Source: DAONBD01 sp964525485 | Lineage (GTDB): Bacteria > Patescibacteriota > Gracilibacteria > UBA1369 > LOWO2-01-FULL-3 | NCBI GenBank assembly: GCA_964525485.1 | Contig: CAZGHH010000004.1 | Coordinates: 1-55,165, forward strand | Length of the DNA: 55,165 nt | Direction of reading: 5' to 3' | Part shown: piece after piece, positions 10,501-17,254 of the stretch | Layout of the letters: every line of letters begins with the position of its first letter | Numbering within the stretch: the first letter of the stretch is position 1 | Notes under the pieces: model-generated | Seen by the model: only the letters and a program-made list of their open reading frames with translations | Database searches by the model: none | What the model was told of the DNA's origin: nothing | Program-made: the position numbers and the translations under genes

Positions 10501-10632
10501 CATGATCGAATAAAGACCTGTAACCAAGAGTCCTATTATCGTGATTCCGGCAACAACTCTTTTTCTGACAAAATAAGTCCACGGACTTGTTTGTGCTTTC
10601 TCTATTTTTTTCTGCTCTACGTTATTTTCCAT
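7507..10632 (-). CDS. RND-family efflux transporter (HAE-type, SwrC/AcrB-like)
   Basis: This 1041-aa protein is a proton-driven resistance-nodulation-division pump. It has the duplicated layout: a first TM helix (residues about 20-40), a large extracytoplasmic loop, a TM bundle at about 340-540, a second loop and a final TM bundle. The TM4 motif is GMLVDNSIVMMEA and the TM10 motif is AGIVVNNAIIMIDR. The latter has Asn where AcrB has its relay Lys, as in the SwrC type of monoderm bacteria. I start at the ATG 10630-10632, one base after the fusion-protein stop, because the longer reading overlaps that gene. No outer-membrane channel gene is in the window, which fits a cell without an outer membrane. 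Substrate is unknown. Confidence 0.92.
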   Translation of the reverse strand: MENNVEQKKIEKAQTSPWTYFVRKRVVAGITIIGLLVTGLYSIMTIPKESMPEVKVPIGVIYTVLPGATPSDTEELLTKPIEKEVANLTDIEELNSTSGFGVSVVTVQFNTSVELSDGLNKLQEASDKISSSLPDNTIGPEVIEIALTDFPIITFSLVSDISTVELNEIARDVKDEIQSVPGVLKININGEIENNIIVTLDHKKLESANLSITDISSAIKYNNLTIPAGTIEIDEINYSIRFEGRIQNTEDIQKIIIKNGILLGDIADVEFKNEKPSTLSRIGDKNDTKNAISLAIYKKTGGNILEVTDESNAKIEELKQNGVIPEDVEVVIASDNAKYTRDDLNNLLGSGVQTFILIIVLMFLALGLKEGILSSLSIPISILIAFPILLMLGETLNSLTMFALVISIGMLVDNSIVMMEAFHTNMSRGYSSKDSAMLAIETFKWAIVSSSSTTIFAFLPMLIVSGIIGEFIKTLPITLTVTLIASLFVAITLIPALATRYINEEKFRNKNFKSILDPIINYIKKRQENRVVKLIESKSNRRLFIAFVSILLIGAISLPATGFLKTEMFPRVDIDYFIVSIETPKGTAIEETTRLTKKVEDLAKEIPELKNFVSIIGSNQSAGLSGASSGMSSTNSNIANLTVNLVEKENRKRTSYEISDEFRKKIKESITEGKVTVEDLQQGPPSDAPVVINIEGSDIPTLKVIANDVEEIIKNVEGTRNVRNNLEQGLNEFVFKLDKSKLTFHGLIEASVASTIRAIVQGETATEITLNGKDTDIKLKYDIEKPTLTDIENFQIPSPKGYMVTLKDLGKYEFVESLSSIEHREQTRFAQVYSDITNDVTSVEVTTKIQEKLKEYQLPKGYQINYGGDFESITGSFSELGLAMVIAVILIMMNLIIEFNSIRQTIIVLVTVPLSLIGVLPGLMIFGLNLSFSAFIGIVALAGIVVNNAIIMIDRINSNRTESKMELKEAIINASQSRVRPILLTTITTVIGAIPVAMADEFWRGIGVTLAVGLSVSTIFTLVMTPMLYYVLEKKDITHNN

Positions 10633-10633
10633 A

Positions 10634-12037
10634 TTATTGTCGTGGTACTTTGTAGGCAACTTTATCACCGTCTTTCAAGAATGTTGATGTTGATATCGCG
10701 ATCACTTCTCCATCTGACAATCCTTCTGTTACTTCAATAAAAGATCCGATTATTCTGCCTCTTTTAATTTGTCTTTTTTCGACAGTTCTATCTGTTGAAA
10801 TGACTTTGACAAAATATTTATCATTTTCTATCGAAACTGTTTTTAGCGGAAGAAATATTTTTTGGGTTTTTGGTGCGAATTTGATTTCCACGAATTGTCC
10901 TGAAATTAGACCTGTTGTTGATGAAAGTTTTATTTTGACTGTGATTTTTTTGTTGTATGCGGATAGGGCAGGGCTAATTTCCATAATGGCTCCTGTTGTT
11001 GTGATTTCATTTGTTGAAACCATTACGCTGTCTCCTGTTTTTATTAATGCTAATTCGTCTTCATTGATCGATGTTGTTATCTCCATTGAATCCAGGTCTT
11101 GTACTATCGCGACGACTTGTCCCGGTCCTGTAAGATTATTTAGTGTTGCATCTATGGACGTGATCGTGCCTGAGATAGGGGATTTAACATTCAAAGATTC
11201 ATTCTGAAGTTTGGCCAGTTCCGCACCGTTTTTTGCTTGGAGGAGGCCTGATTCGGTTTGTATGAATTGCAGTGAGTATTGGTTCTGTATGCTTTCTACG
11301 GCTAGGATCGCTCCTTCCAATTGTCGTCTCGCGACGTCTATACTCAAGTCTGTTTGGTCTGTTTGGATATCTCTGCTGATTTCAGCCTGATCTTGTTGAG
11401 ATTTTAATTGTTTGTATTTCGCCAATGTTTCCTGATAAGCGGGAGTAGATTTTCCTTCCGGTATTTCTTCCATTGCATCTAGGGCGTCTTTCAAGTCGTC
11501 TATGGTATCATCCAAGTAATCCTCTTGCTCTTCATATAAATCGTCCGAATTTTCACGTGTTTTCAATGCAGTTTCGAACGATTCTTTTGCCGTGTAATAA
11601 TTCAATAATGTAGATCTGATGCTTGTTTGAGCGCTTTGGTCCAATTTGATTAACGAATCGTTGATTTTATCCAAACTCTCAAGGGCTGTTTCGTAATTCA
11701 ATCTTGTAACTTCAGATGAAAGGCTGTTTCCGAGAGTTATCAGTGTCTGGCCTTTGCGCACTTTGTCTCCGAGTTTGACTGATATTTTTGTAACTTTTCC
11801 ACTTGTTTCCGGCATAACTATCGCTTGTGTGGCAGATTTAATTTCTCCATTTTTGGAGAAATTAATGTCGTTTTTTTGTCCGACCGTAAAAATTTCGATT
11901 TCTTTTGCCGGTGTTTCTGTTTGCTGCACTGTTTCTTCTTTTGCGAATGGGTTCGAGCAACCGGAAATAACGCTCACGCTAATTATGACGCTTACCATGC
12001 TTAATGTTGCGAACTTGTTTTTTTCAAATATTTTCAT
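10634..12037 (-). CDS. Periplasmic-adaptor / membrane-fusion lipoprotein (HlyD/AcrA family)
   Basis: This adaptor subunit would couple to the RND pump encoded one base downstream. The N-terminus has a lipoprotein signal: a hydrophobic stretch followed by a VISGC lipobox, so the mature protein would begin at Cys. A biotinyl-lipoyl-like half (GKVTKISVKLGDKVRKGQTL) is followed by a long coiled-coil hairpin (about residues 115-270). The second lipoyl half (VKSPISGTITSIDA) and beta-barrel domains come after it. I chose the ATG at 12035-12037 (467 aa). An in-frame TTG at 12065-12067 would add 10 residues and sits just after a promoter -10, so it remains possible. No SD precedes either. Confidence 0.9.
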   Translation of the reverse strand: MKIFEKNKFATLSMVSVIISVSVISGCSNPFAKEETVQQTETPAKEIEIFTVGQKNDINFSKNGEIKSATQAIVMPETSGKVTKISVKLGDKVRKGQTLITLGNSLSSEVTRLNYETALESLDKINDSLIKLDQSAQTSIRSTLLNYYTAKESFETALKTRENSDDLYEEQEDYLDDTIDDLKDALDAMEEIPEGKSTPAYQETLAKYKQLKSQQDQAEISRDIQTDQTDLSIDVARRQLEGAILAVESIQNQYSLQFIQTESGLLQAKNGAELAKLQNESLNVKSPISGTITSIDATLNNLTGPGQVVAIVQDLDSMEITTSINEDELALIKTGDSVMVSTNEITTTGAIMEISPALSAYNKKITVKIKLSSTTGLISGQFVEIKFAPKTQKIFLPLKTVSIENDKYFVKVISTDRTVEKRQIKRGRIIGSFIEVTEGLSDGEVIAISTSTFLKDGDKVAYKVPRQ

Positions 12038-12081
12038 TGATTGGTGTATTAGATAAATCGTTGGCAAGAATAAAGGAGGTT

Positions 12082-12109
12082 AATATACATCTTTTAGTAA
12101 AATAGTCAA
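12082..12109 (-). promoter_or_regulatory. Promoter of the membrane-fusion/RND operon
   Basis: On the minus strand TTGACT (12104-12109) and TATATT (12082-12087) are separated by 16 bases, close to the sigma-70 consensus. Transcription would start near 12075, giving the ATG at 12037 a leader of about 38 bases, or nearly no leader if the TTG at 12067 is used. Confidence 0.65.
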
Positions 12110-12372
12110 CTTCATTCATTTTCATTCGTGATTTGTTATATGCGCTTTACCTGCTACATTTGCGTACTTACTATAATTTATGACTATTACCGGTATCTAC
12201 TATCACTATTATGACGAAAATCACTATAAAAATTTAGAAATGAATCGTTTAAATTGGCTGTGCGGTTGTAGAATTTTATTTTGGATTTTTTGATTCTAAA
12301 CGCTGTTTTGAAAGATATAGATGATGTTTGAGTTTTATTAATTTGATTGTAAATCCTGCTTCTTTGATTCGC

Positions 12373-12402
12373 TTGTATCGCTGTATCGATACAGCGATAC
12401 AA
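12373..12402. repeat. 30-bp perfect palindrome, copy 1
   Basis: The left arm TTGTATCGCTGTATC is followed directly by its exact reverse complement, with no spacer. The identical 30 bp occur again at 53795-53824, also in a gene-free region. There is no T-run on either side, so it is not a standard terminator. Perfect two-fold symmetry suggests a binding site for a dimeric or tetrameric protein, but the partner is unknown. Confidence 0.9.
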
Positions 12403-12748
12403 AGACGATGGGAAAGTGGATTCCAAATCGATTGTAGAAATCTCAGAAACACTATCGAGGTAATGGCAAAAATAGGAATCGATGATTGAGTGGGATTTTT
12501 CTGGCAATGCTCAAAATTGACCAATTAAATTATATAAAAATGGGAAAAAACAGTGATTAAAAAATTTAATTATAGAGGAGTGGTAGGATGGGAAAGCGAA
12601 ATTTAAATACGATAATTTGAAAATGAAAACTAAGGGGCTAAGGTAATTATAATGATTTTTATGGTAAATGCGTGACAATGAAAAAAAGACTATAATTTCA
12701 AAACTATTATTAGAGAGTCGGGTTTTACGTTTTGTGTATCCGAGATGC

Positions 12749-12776
12749 TTGACGAAAATCTATAATCCTGTATAAT
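12749..12776 (+). promoter_or_regulatory. Sigma-70-type promoter ahead of the 60-aa ORF
   Basis: TTGACG (12749-12754) and a perfect TATAAT (12771-12776) are separated by 16 bases. The predicted transcript starts near 12783, about 35 bases before the ATG at 12818. It is one of the best consensus promoters in the window, so something downstream is likely transcribed: the small ORF or a small RNA. Confidence 0.6.
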
Positions 12777-12817
12777 ATCATCTTTTCAAGATTCGAATCA
12801 GAATTTAAGCCAAACTT

Positions 12818-13000
12818 ATGCATATCCAAAATACTCAAAATTGTTTAGAAAAAAGTGTCGTCATGGAAGGGTTTTTGAAAATTAGAGAAGCGTTGATGTA
12901 TGATGTTCTTTTTGTGAGTGGGATGGATGGGTTTGTGAAAAAATTCAACTTCGAAAGACAGGCCAGACCACTTGTGAAACACGATTGGTTGTATGAGTAA
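12818..13000 (+). CDS. Possible small protein (60 aa), unknown
   Basis: This short frame follows a good promoter and ends before a hairpin at 13049-13068. The product contains a hydrophobic middle (MYDVLFVSGMDGF) and a basic C-terminal part. I do not recognise it. Support is the promoter and a TAAGCC motif 6 bases before the ATG, similar to motifs before other genes here. Against it are the shortness and lack of any known family. The transcript could instead be a non-coding RNA. Confidence 0.35.
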   Translation: MHIQNTQNCLEKSVVMEGFLKIREALMYDVLFVSGMDGFVKKFNFERQARPLVKHDWLYE

Positions 13001-13048
13001 GTAAAGCTTTTACTTTGATTTCCAATAGGGAAAATCTCTCCTCACTAC

Positions 13049-13068
13049 GAAATTAGCGAGCTAATTTC
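13049..13068. terminator. Hairpin between the 60-aa ORF and tRNA-Arg
   Basis: Arms GAAATTAGC and GCTAATTTC (9 bp) flank a two-base loop. On the plus strand it is followed by TTGTTTGG, a weak U-rich tract. It lies between convergent transcripts (the 12818 ORF and the tRNA), where a bidirectional terminator would be expected. The stem is AT-rich, so terminator strength is uncertain. Confidence 0.4.
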
Positions 13069-13141
13069 TTGTTTGGAGTCCTTCGCTTCACAAAGAGCGT
13101 GGTCTTTGTTCCGCTACGGATCGATTTTCTCGCTACTATCT

Positions 13142-13218
13142 TGGTACACCCGACAGGAGTCGAACCTGTAACCCTCGGTTCCGAAGACCGATGCTCTATC
13201 CAGTTGAGCTACGGGTGC
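13142..13218 (-). tRNA. tRNA-Arg (anticodon UCG)
   Basis: Read on the minus strand, the 77-base sequence folds as a complete tRNA. The acceptor stem starts GCACCCG and pairs with CGGGTGT. The D-arm contains AGCTCAACTGGATAGAGC. The anticodon stem TCGGT/ACCGA holds the loop CTTCGGA, giving UCG. The T-arm contains GGTTCGACTCC. The discriminator is A and the CCA end is encoded. The anticodon reads CGA and, by wobble, other CGN arginine codons. Only 15 bases separate its 5' end from the hairpin at 13234-13262, leaving little room for its own promoter. Confidence 0.97.
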
Positions 13219-13233
13219 ATGGCATTAGATTTT

Positions 13234-13262
13234 AAAAGCCGACCTTTCAGAGGTCGGCTTTT
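13234..13262. terminator. Strong hairpin terminator downstream of secDF
   Basis: Complementary arms of 12 bp (AAAAGCCGACCT and AGGTCGGCTTTT) enclose a five-base loop. The GC-rich core is flanked by A-run and T-run on both sides, so it can act in either direction. On the minus strand it would end the secDF transcript 142 bases after the stop, just before tRNA-Arg. Confidence 0.8.
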
Positions 13263-13279
13263 AGTTTATAGTTGTTGAG

Positions 13280-13361
13280 CTCTCAGTTCAAGTAATTTAC
13301 TTCTTAGTTCAGATAATTTGCTCTCAGTTCAAGTAATTTACTTCTTAGTTCAAATTATTTG
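13280..13361. repeat. 41-bp direct tandem repeat, two units, each made of two ~20-bp sub-units
   Basis: Units at 13280-13320 and 13321-13361 differ at only a few positions. Each contains two related ~20-base halves (AGTTCAAGTAATTTACTTCT-like and AGTTCAGATAATTTGCT-like). The same ~16-base core (AAATTATTTACTTCTT) is also the 3' end of the secDF gene at about 13399-13414, so the array seems to have grown from the gene tail. A TAGGCAA/TTGCCTA inverted repeat follows at about 13375-13390. Confidence 0.85.
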
Positions 13362-13403
13362 CTTCTCTTTTCGTTAGGCAATTTGCCTAGTCAAGTCGTT
13401 AAA

Positions 13404-16400
13404 TTATTTACTTCTTTTATCAGACCATTGTTTCCATATTACCAATCCTGCTGTGGCGACAAATATTGATGAGTATGCGCCTATACCTATTCCAAATATA
13501 AGAGCCAATATGAAATATCTGATAGATTCCGCTCCGAAGAACGTTCCAATAAACATAACGACCAACGCAACGAGAGTTGTACTGCCTGTTATCAAAGATC
13601 TCCACAATGTTTGGTTCAAAGATTTGTTTACTATATCTTCGATTTTTTCGTCTTTTGAAGCCAGTTTCGCATTCTCTCTAGTTCTGTCAAAAACAACGAT
13701 TGTGTCATTCACAGAATAACCTAAGACAGTTAACATCGCTGTGATAAATAATGCATCTATCTCAACATTAAATATCGCTCCTAAGATTACGAAGAACCCC
13801 ATAGTGATAAACAAATCGTGGATTACTGCTATGATTGCTGTGATACCGAATCTCCATGGATTCAATTCTTTTGGAACTTTTCTGAAGGCGAATGCTACGT
13901 AAATGATAATTCCGATACTTGCTATCAATATCGCGATTAATGCTTTTTCTTTGAATGCGTTTCCTATTGTAGCACCCACTGTTGTGAACTTTTGTTCATT
14001 CAAATTGCCAAATTCTTCTTCCAATTCAGCCACGACTTTATCGTGTGTTGTCGAGTCCATATATTTACTTTTCAACATAAATGCTCCCGTGGAAGCCTGA
14101 GTGAGAGATGCGTTTTTGAAATCTATTGTGATTTTTTCTTCAACTGCTTTTGTGGCTAGTGGGCCGCCTGACGCTATTCCTTCTTCTTTTAATTCATCTT
14201 GAATCTCAACTAATTTTGTTTGAAGCTCTTGTTTAGAAACTTCTTTGTCAAATTTAAATTCCATCAACGTTCCTCCTGTGAAATCCTGACCGAGTTTCAC
14301 TCCAAAGACCAAAATCACTAATAAAGAAATCACAGTCAAAACTCCCGAGAACCCTAATATTTTTTTGAAACTTTTTATGAAATTGAATTTTGGATATTCA
14401 GGTTTGTTTAAATTAATTCCGAAGTATTTCGGGTCTTTTGTAATTTTTGTATTCGCAAGCCCCAACATCAATGTTTTTGTTATCGTTATTGCCGTGAACA
14501 TTGACACCAAGACACCGGCCGCGAGGTTGAATGCGAATCCTTTAATTAATGAGCTTCCAAAATAAAACAAGATCGCGCATGTGATTAATGTAGAGTAGTT
14601 TGAGTCGCGTATAGAGCTCCAAGCTCTGAAAAATCCTTCTTCGACTGCTGATGTATAGCTTTTCCCGCTTCTTATTTCTTCTCTAATTCTTGCGAAAATC
14701 AAGACGTTTGCATCGACCGCCATACCTACTGAAAGTATGATTCCGGCTACGCCCGCGAGAGTCAATACAATTGATGTTTTGAGTATATAGACAATGAAGA
14801 ATAGGAGTACACATGAGAGTATAAATGATATGATTTTTTCTCCTGCTCCGTCTTTTGAATTCAAAGTTTTTGCAACTAACACTCCAAAAATTATTAAAGC
14901 TATCGGTAGGCCGACTACTAGAGGTAATGCTGATTTCACCAAGAACAACATTATGATGCCATAGATAGCCAGAGCTATTGATGCGATGACACCTGGGAAT
15001 CTATATATTGCTATCATGACTAATGCAACCGCGAAGAACGCTATCAATGCCGACCATTTGCTTGCGTTTAACGCGTCAGCTCCGAGTGTGGCTCCCAAGC
15101 TCGTTTCACCTGTCAGGACTATCGGTGCCGGGATTGCTCCAGTATTTAGGTCGCGTGCTAGGTTTGAAGCTTCTTCTTGAGTGAAACTACCTGTTATTTG
15201 AGCGCTTCCTCCTGTGATTTTCTCATTAACTCTTGGTGAAGAGATTTTTTCTCCTCCTACGAATATCGCGACCGGTTTGCCTACATTTTTCTCTGTTATT
15301 TCTTCGAATAGTTTTGCGCCTTCTTCGTCGAATTGGATCGAAATGTATGGTTGGTAGTATTGGTCGACTTGAACCTCTGCGTGTTTGAAGTTTTTACCCG
15401 TCAAACCTGTGTCTTGCCACAGATCAGGCATTGTTGAGAAACTGATTAATTCGTATTTGAATTGTTTTTCTTTTTGATTGTTTAAGATGTTGTCGGCTTT
15501 GATGATGTGATAGCCGAATTCCGTCTCTATTATATCTGATACTTGACTGTTTTCTGTCAATTCGAGCGCGGCGTCTTGGAATTCTTTGACGTATGTACCG
15601 TCTTCCGCTACAGGAGCGGAAAGTTTTCCGCCAGAGTCTTTGTTGCTAGGATCGTCTGAGTAGTATTTTGCTACGTCTGTGAACGTCTTGCCTTCTTTTA
15701 ATTGAGCTTCCGCTTCTTTTGCTCTTGTTAGAGCTTCTTCTTTTGTTCTTGTAATTTCATCTGATGCGTTAGCGGCGTCTTTGTATGCTATTAAAATATG
15801 ACTAGCTTCAACTTTTTTGTCTTCTCTTACTTCTTCACGAACATCTACTAATTTTAGTATTCCGACAGCTGTATTTTCTTGAGTTTCGCCTGCGTCGTTG
15901 ATGATGTATGTTCCGCCGATTGAAACCAATGTGTTTCGGACTGTTCCTGCGGCCATGGATGAAACGGCTGTTTTGATCGCTTCAGGGGTGATTTCATCTG
16001 CAAATTTGTAGTCGGCGGTTTCGTATTTTACTCTTGATGGATTTATTAATGCTTCTTCTCTTCCGATTGCCGCAAAATTTTCACCGTTTTTTGCTAAAAT
16101 TTTATCCAATACTGTTTGTGCAGTTGCTCTTATTTTTTCGATTTCTTCAGGGTCAACTTCGTCTTTTCTTTCTTTGAATTCAAGTTGAATGGTTTTTCCA
16201 ACCGTATCTTTTGCTTTTTGAAGACTTACTTCTTTTTTCTCATCTAGAGTGATTGTCTCTATGTCTTTGTTTTCACCCAAATATTTCACGACGTCTTCTT
16301 GAGTGATTATCGCGGTATTTGCTAATTCCACAATTATGTGAGTTTCATCTCCGACTGACGATGTGTAGATATTTGGTTCAGCTACTCCGAGTCCGTTTAC

Positions 16401-16652
16401 ACGTTTATTGATTACTTCCAAAACTCCGTCGACGATTTTTTCTCTGTCTTCTTCAGGGACTGATCTTAGGTCAATTTTGTAATCCAGTTGTGATCCACCT
16501 TGCAGATCCAGTCCTAGATTTATTTTTTGATCGCGCAATGCTTCAGGGAAGCGAAGTGCGTTTTGTACGCTGTTTGGGGCATCGAATAGCGCGAGGACAA
16601 GTGTTATACCTAGTATCGCGATTACTTGCCATGAGAAGAATTTCTTTAACAT
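13404..16652 (-). CDS. secDF: SecD-SecF fusion with an inserted parvulin-type peptidyl-prolyl isomerase domain
   Basis: SecDF uses the proton gradient to pull translocating proteins out of SecYEG. This protein (1082 aa) joins SecD and SecF in one chain. TM1 lies at about residues 8-24, followed by the SecD signature LGLDLQGGSQL (46-56). The P1 extracytoplasmic domain is split by a canonical rotamase (about 281-390: EASHILI, SDDPSNKDSGGKL, TEFGYHIIKA). The SecD TM bundle follows (about 530-735, GMAVDANVLIF at 643-653). SecF comes next, with its own P domain and the motif VLGYSVNDTIVVFDR. A weaker rotamase-like stretch precedes the canonical one at about 170-275. The ATG at 16650-16652 has no SD but has TAACCTC six bases upstream. 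A terminator follows at 13234-13262. Family calls are secure; the folding role of the insert is inference. Confidence 0.95.
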   Translation of the reverse strand: MLKKFFSWQVIAILGITLVLALFDAPNSVQNALRFPEALRDQKINLGLDLQGGSQLDYKIDLRSVPEEDREKIVDGVLEVINKRVNGLGVAEPNIYTSSVGDETHIIVELANTAIITQEDVVKYLGENKDIETITLDEKKEVSLQKAKDTVGKTIQLEFKERKDEVDPEEIEKIRATAQTVLDKILAKNGENFAAIGREEALINPSRVKYETADYKFADEITPEAIKTAVSSMAAGTVRNTLVSIGGTYIINDAGETQENTAVGILKLVDVREEVREDKKVEASHILIAYKDAANASDEITRTKEEALTRAKEAEAQLKEGKTFTDVAKYYSDDPSNKDSGGKLSAPVAEDGTYVKEFQDAALELTENSQVSDIIETEFGYHIIKADNILNNQKEKQFKYELISFSTMPDLWQDTGLTGKNFKHAEVQVDQYYQPYISIQFDEEGAKLFEEITEKNVGKPVAIFVGGEKISSPRVNEKITGGSAQITGSFTQEEASNLARDLNTGAIPAPIVLTGETSLGATLGADALNASKWSALIAFFAVALVMIAIYRFPGVIASIALAIYGIIMLFLVKSALPLVVGLPIALIIFGVLVAKTLNSKDGAGEKIISFILSCVLLFFIVYILKTSIVLTLAGVAGIILSVGMAVDANVLIFARIREEIRSGKSYTSAVEEGFFRAWSSIRDSNYSTLITCAILFYFGSSLIKGFAFNLAAGVLVSMFTAITITKTLMLGLANTKITKDPKYFGINLNKPEYPKFNFIKSFKKILGFSGVLTVISLLVILVFGVKLGQDFTGGTLMEFKFDKEVSKQELQTKLVEIQDELKEEGIASGGPLATKAVEEKITIDFKNASLTQASTGAFMLKSKYMDSTTHDKVVAELEEEFGNLNEQKFTTVGATIGNAFKEKALIAILIASIGIIIYVAFAFRKVPKELNPWRFGITAIIAVIHDLFITMGFFVILGAIFNVEIDALFITAMLTVLGYSVNDTIVVFDRTRENAKLASKDEKIEDIVNKSLNQTLWRSLITGSTTLVALVVMFIGTFFGAESIRYFILALIFGIGIGAYSSIFVATAGLVIWKQWSDKRSK

Positions 16653-16713
16653 TGTAGAGAGGTTAGATATATGAGTCCGGGACTCTACTATAATGGGTAG
16701 CCGAGTTTGGGAC

Positions 16714-17124
16714 TTAAGTGTTTGCTAATTTCTTGTCCAATTCTTCATTGTTTCCTTTTCCTGTTCGCCCGTAGTCGTCAGAAAGTTTTACTACATCGTC
16801 AAGGTCTGGAGTCGATACTTCCAGAACTGTGGTGTCCTCGATTGCCTCGAGGCGGTGGATAGTATATGGAAGGACGTCCATTTTGTCACCTTCGTTTAAA
16901 ATTTTCTCTTGCAGAGAGTCCTGATTTGTTCCGTATGTAAATCGTGCTTTTCCTTTCAAAATGTACTGAGTTTCTTCTTTTTTCTCGTGATATTGGAGGC
17001 TGTACCTGTGGCCTTTCTTGATTTCTAAGATTTTGCCTGCGTAGGCGGCTTCTGGCGTGTCGGTGTGCGCGAACCATATTTCGCGTCCCCATGGTTTGAG
17101 TTTTATCTGTGGTTTATCGAGCAT
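16714..17124 (-). CDS. Cupin-type mannose-6-phosphate isomerase-like protein
   Basis: This single-domain cupin (136 aa) resembles the isomerase half of bifunctional GMP-PMI enzymes, which convert fructose-6-phosphate to mannose-6-phosphate. It begins with KPWGREIWFA and carries the metal-site pattern SLQYHEKKEETQYILKGKA, with His and Glu ligands, and a second cupin motif near HRLEAIEDTTVLEVS. It lies 130 bases downstream of the guanylyltransferase gene in the same direction. The two together would cover the steps that the fused enzyme does elsewhere. A different sugar epimerase activity cannot be excluded from sequence alone. Confidence 0.82.
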   Translation of the reverse strand: MLDKPQIKLKPWGREIWFAHTDTPEAAYAGKILEIKKGHRYSLQYHEKKEETQYILKGKARFTYGTNQDSLQEKILNEGDKMDVLPYTIHRLEAIEDTTVLEVSTPDLDDVVKLSDDYGRTGKGNNEELDKKLANT

Positions 17125-17254
17125 TTTTTAAGGTTTAAATTTGGTTGTTTGTGTGTTGATTATTTTTGGTGTGATTATTGCGATGGCTATTTGTTTGCGG
17201 TGTTGCGTTTATTTCCGTATAAATATCACAATGATCGTTCGTTCCATCGTGTCA

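Larger units (their letters stand above)
12110..13141. other. Mostly non-coding kilobase upstream of the pump operon
   Basis: This stretch holds only one weak gene candidate (12818-13000), a 30-bp palindrome, a promoter and hairpins, described separately. Short open frames on the minus strand (for example 12187-12507) have no start signal, no family character and biased composition, so I do not call them genes. I looked for tmRNA, SRP RNA and RNase P RNA signatures and did not see them. Confidence 0.55.

Noticed and set aside
12373..12402. Palindrome as a rho-independent terminator
   Set aside because: There is no U-tract on either side, neither copy directly follows a gene, and symmetry is spacerless.
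12187..12507. 106-aa minus-strand frame across the palindrome
   Set aside because: Composition is that of random AT-rich DNA, there is no start signal, and a second overlapping frame is equally open.
12588..12620. Ten-codon plus-strand mini-ORF preceded by AGGAGTGGTAGG
   Set aside because: It is too short, has no partner gene to couple to, and lies upstream of the nearest promoter.
13280..13361. Tandem repeat read as a CRISPR or attachment site
   Set aside because: Units abut directly without spacers, differ from each other, and share sequence with the secDF tail rather than with the tRNA gene.
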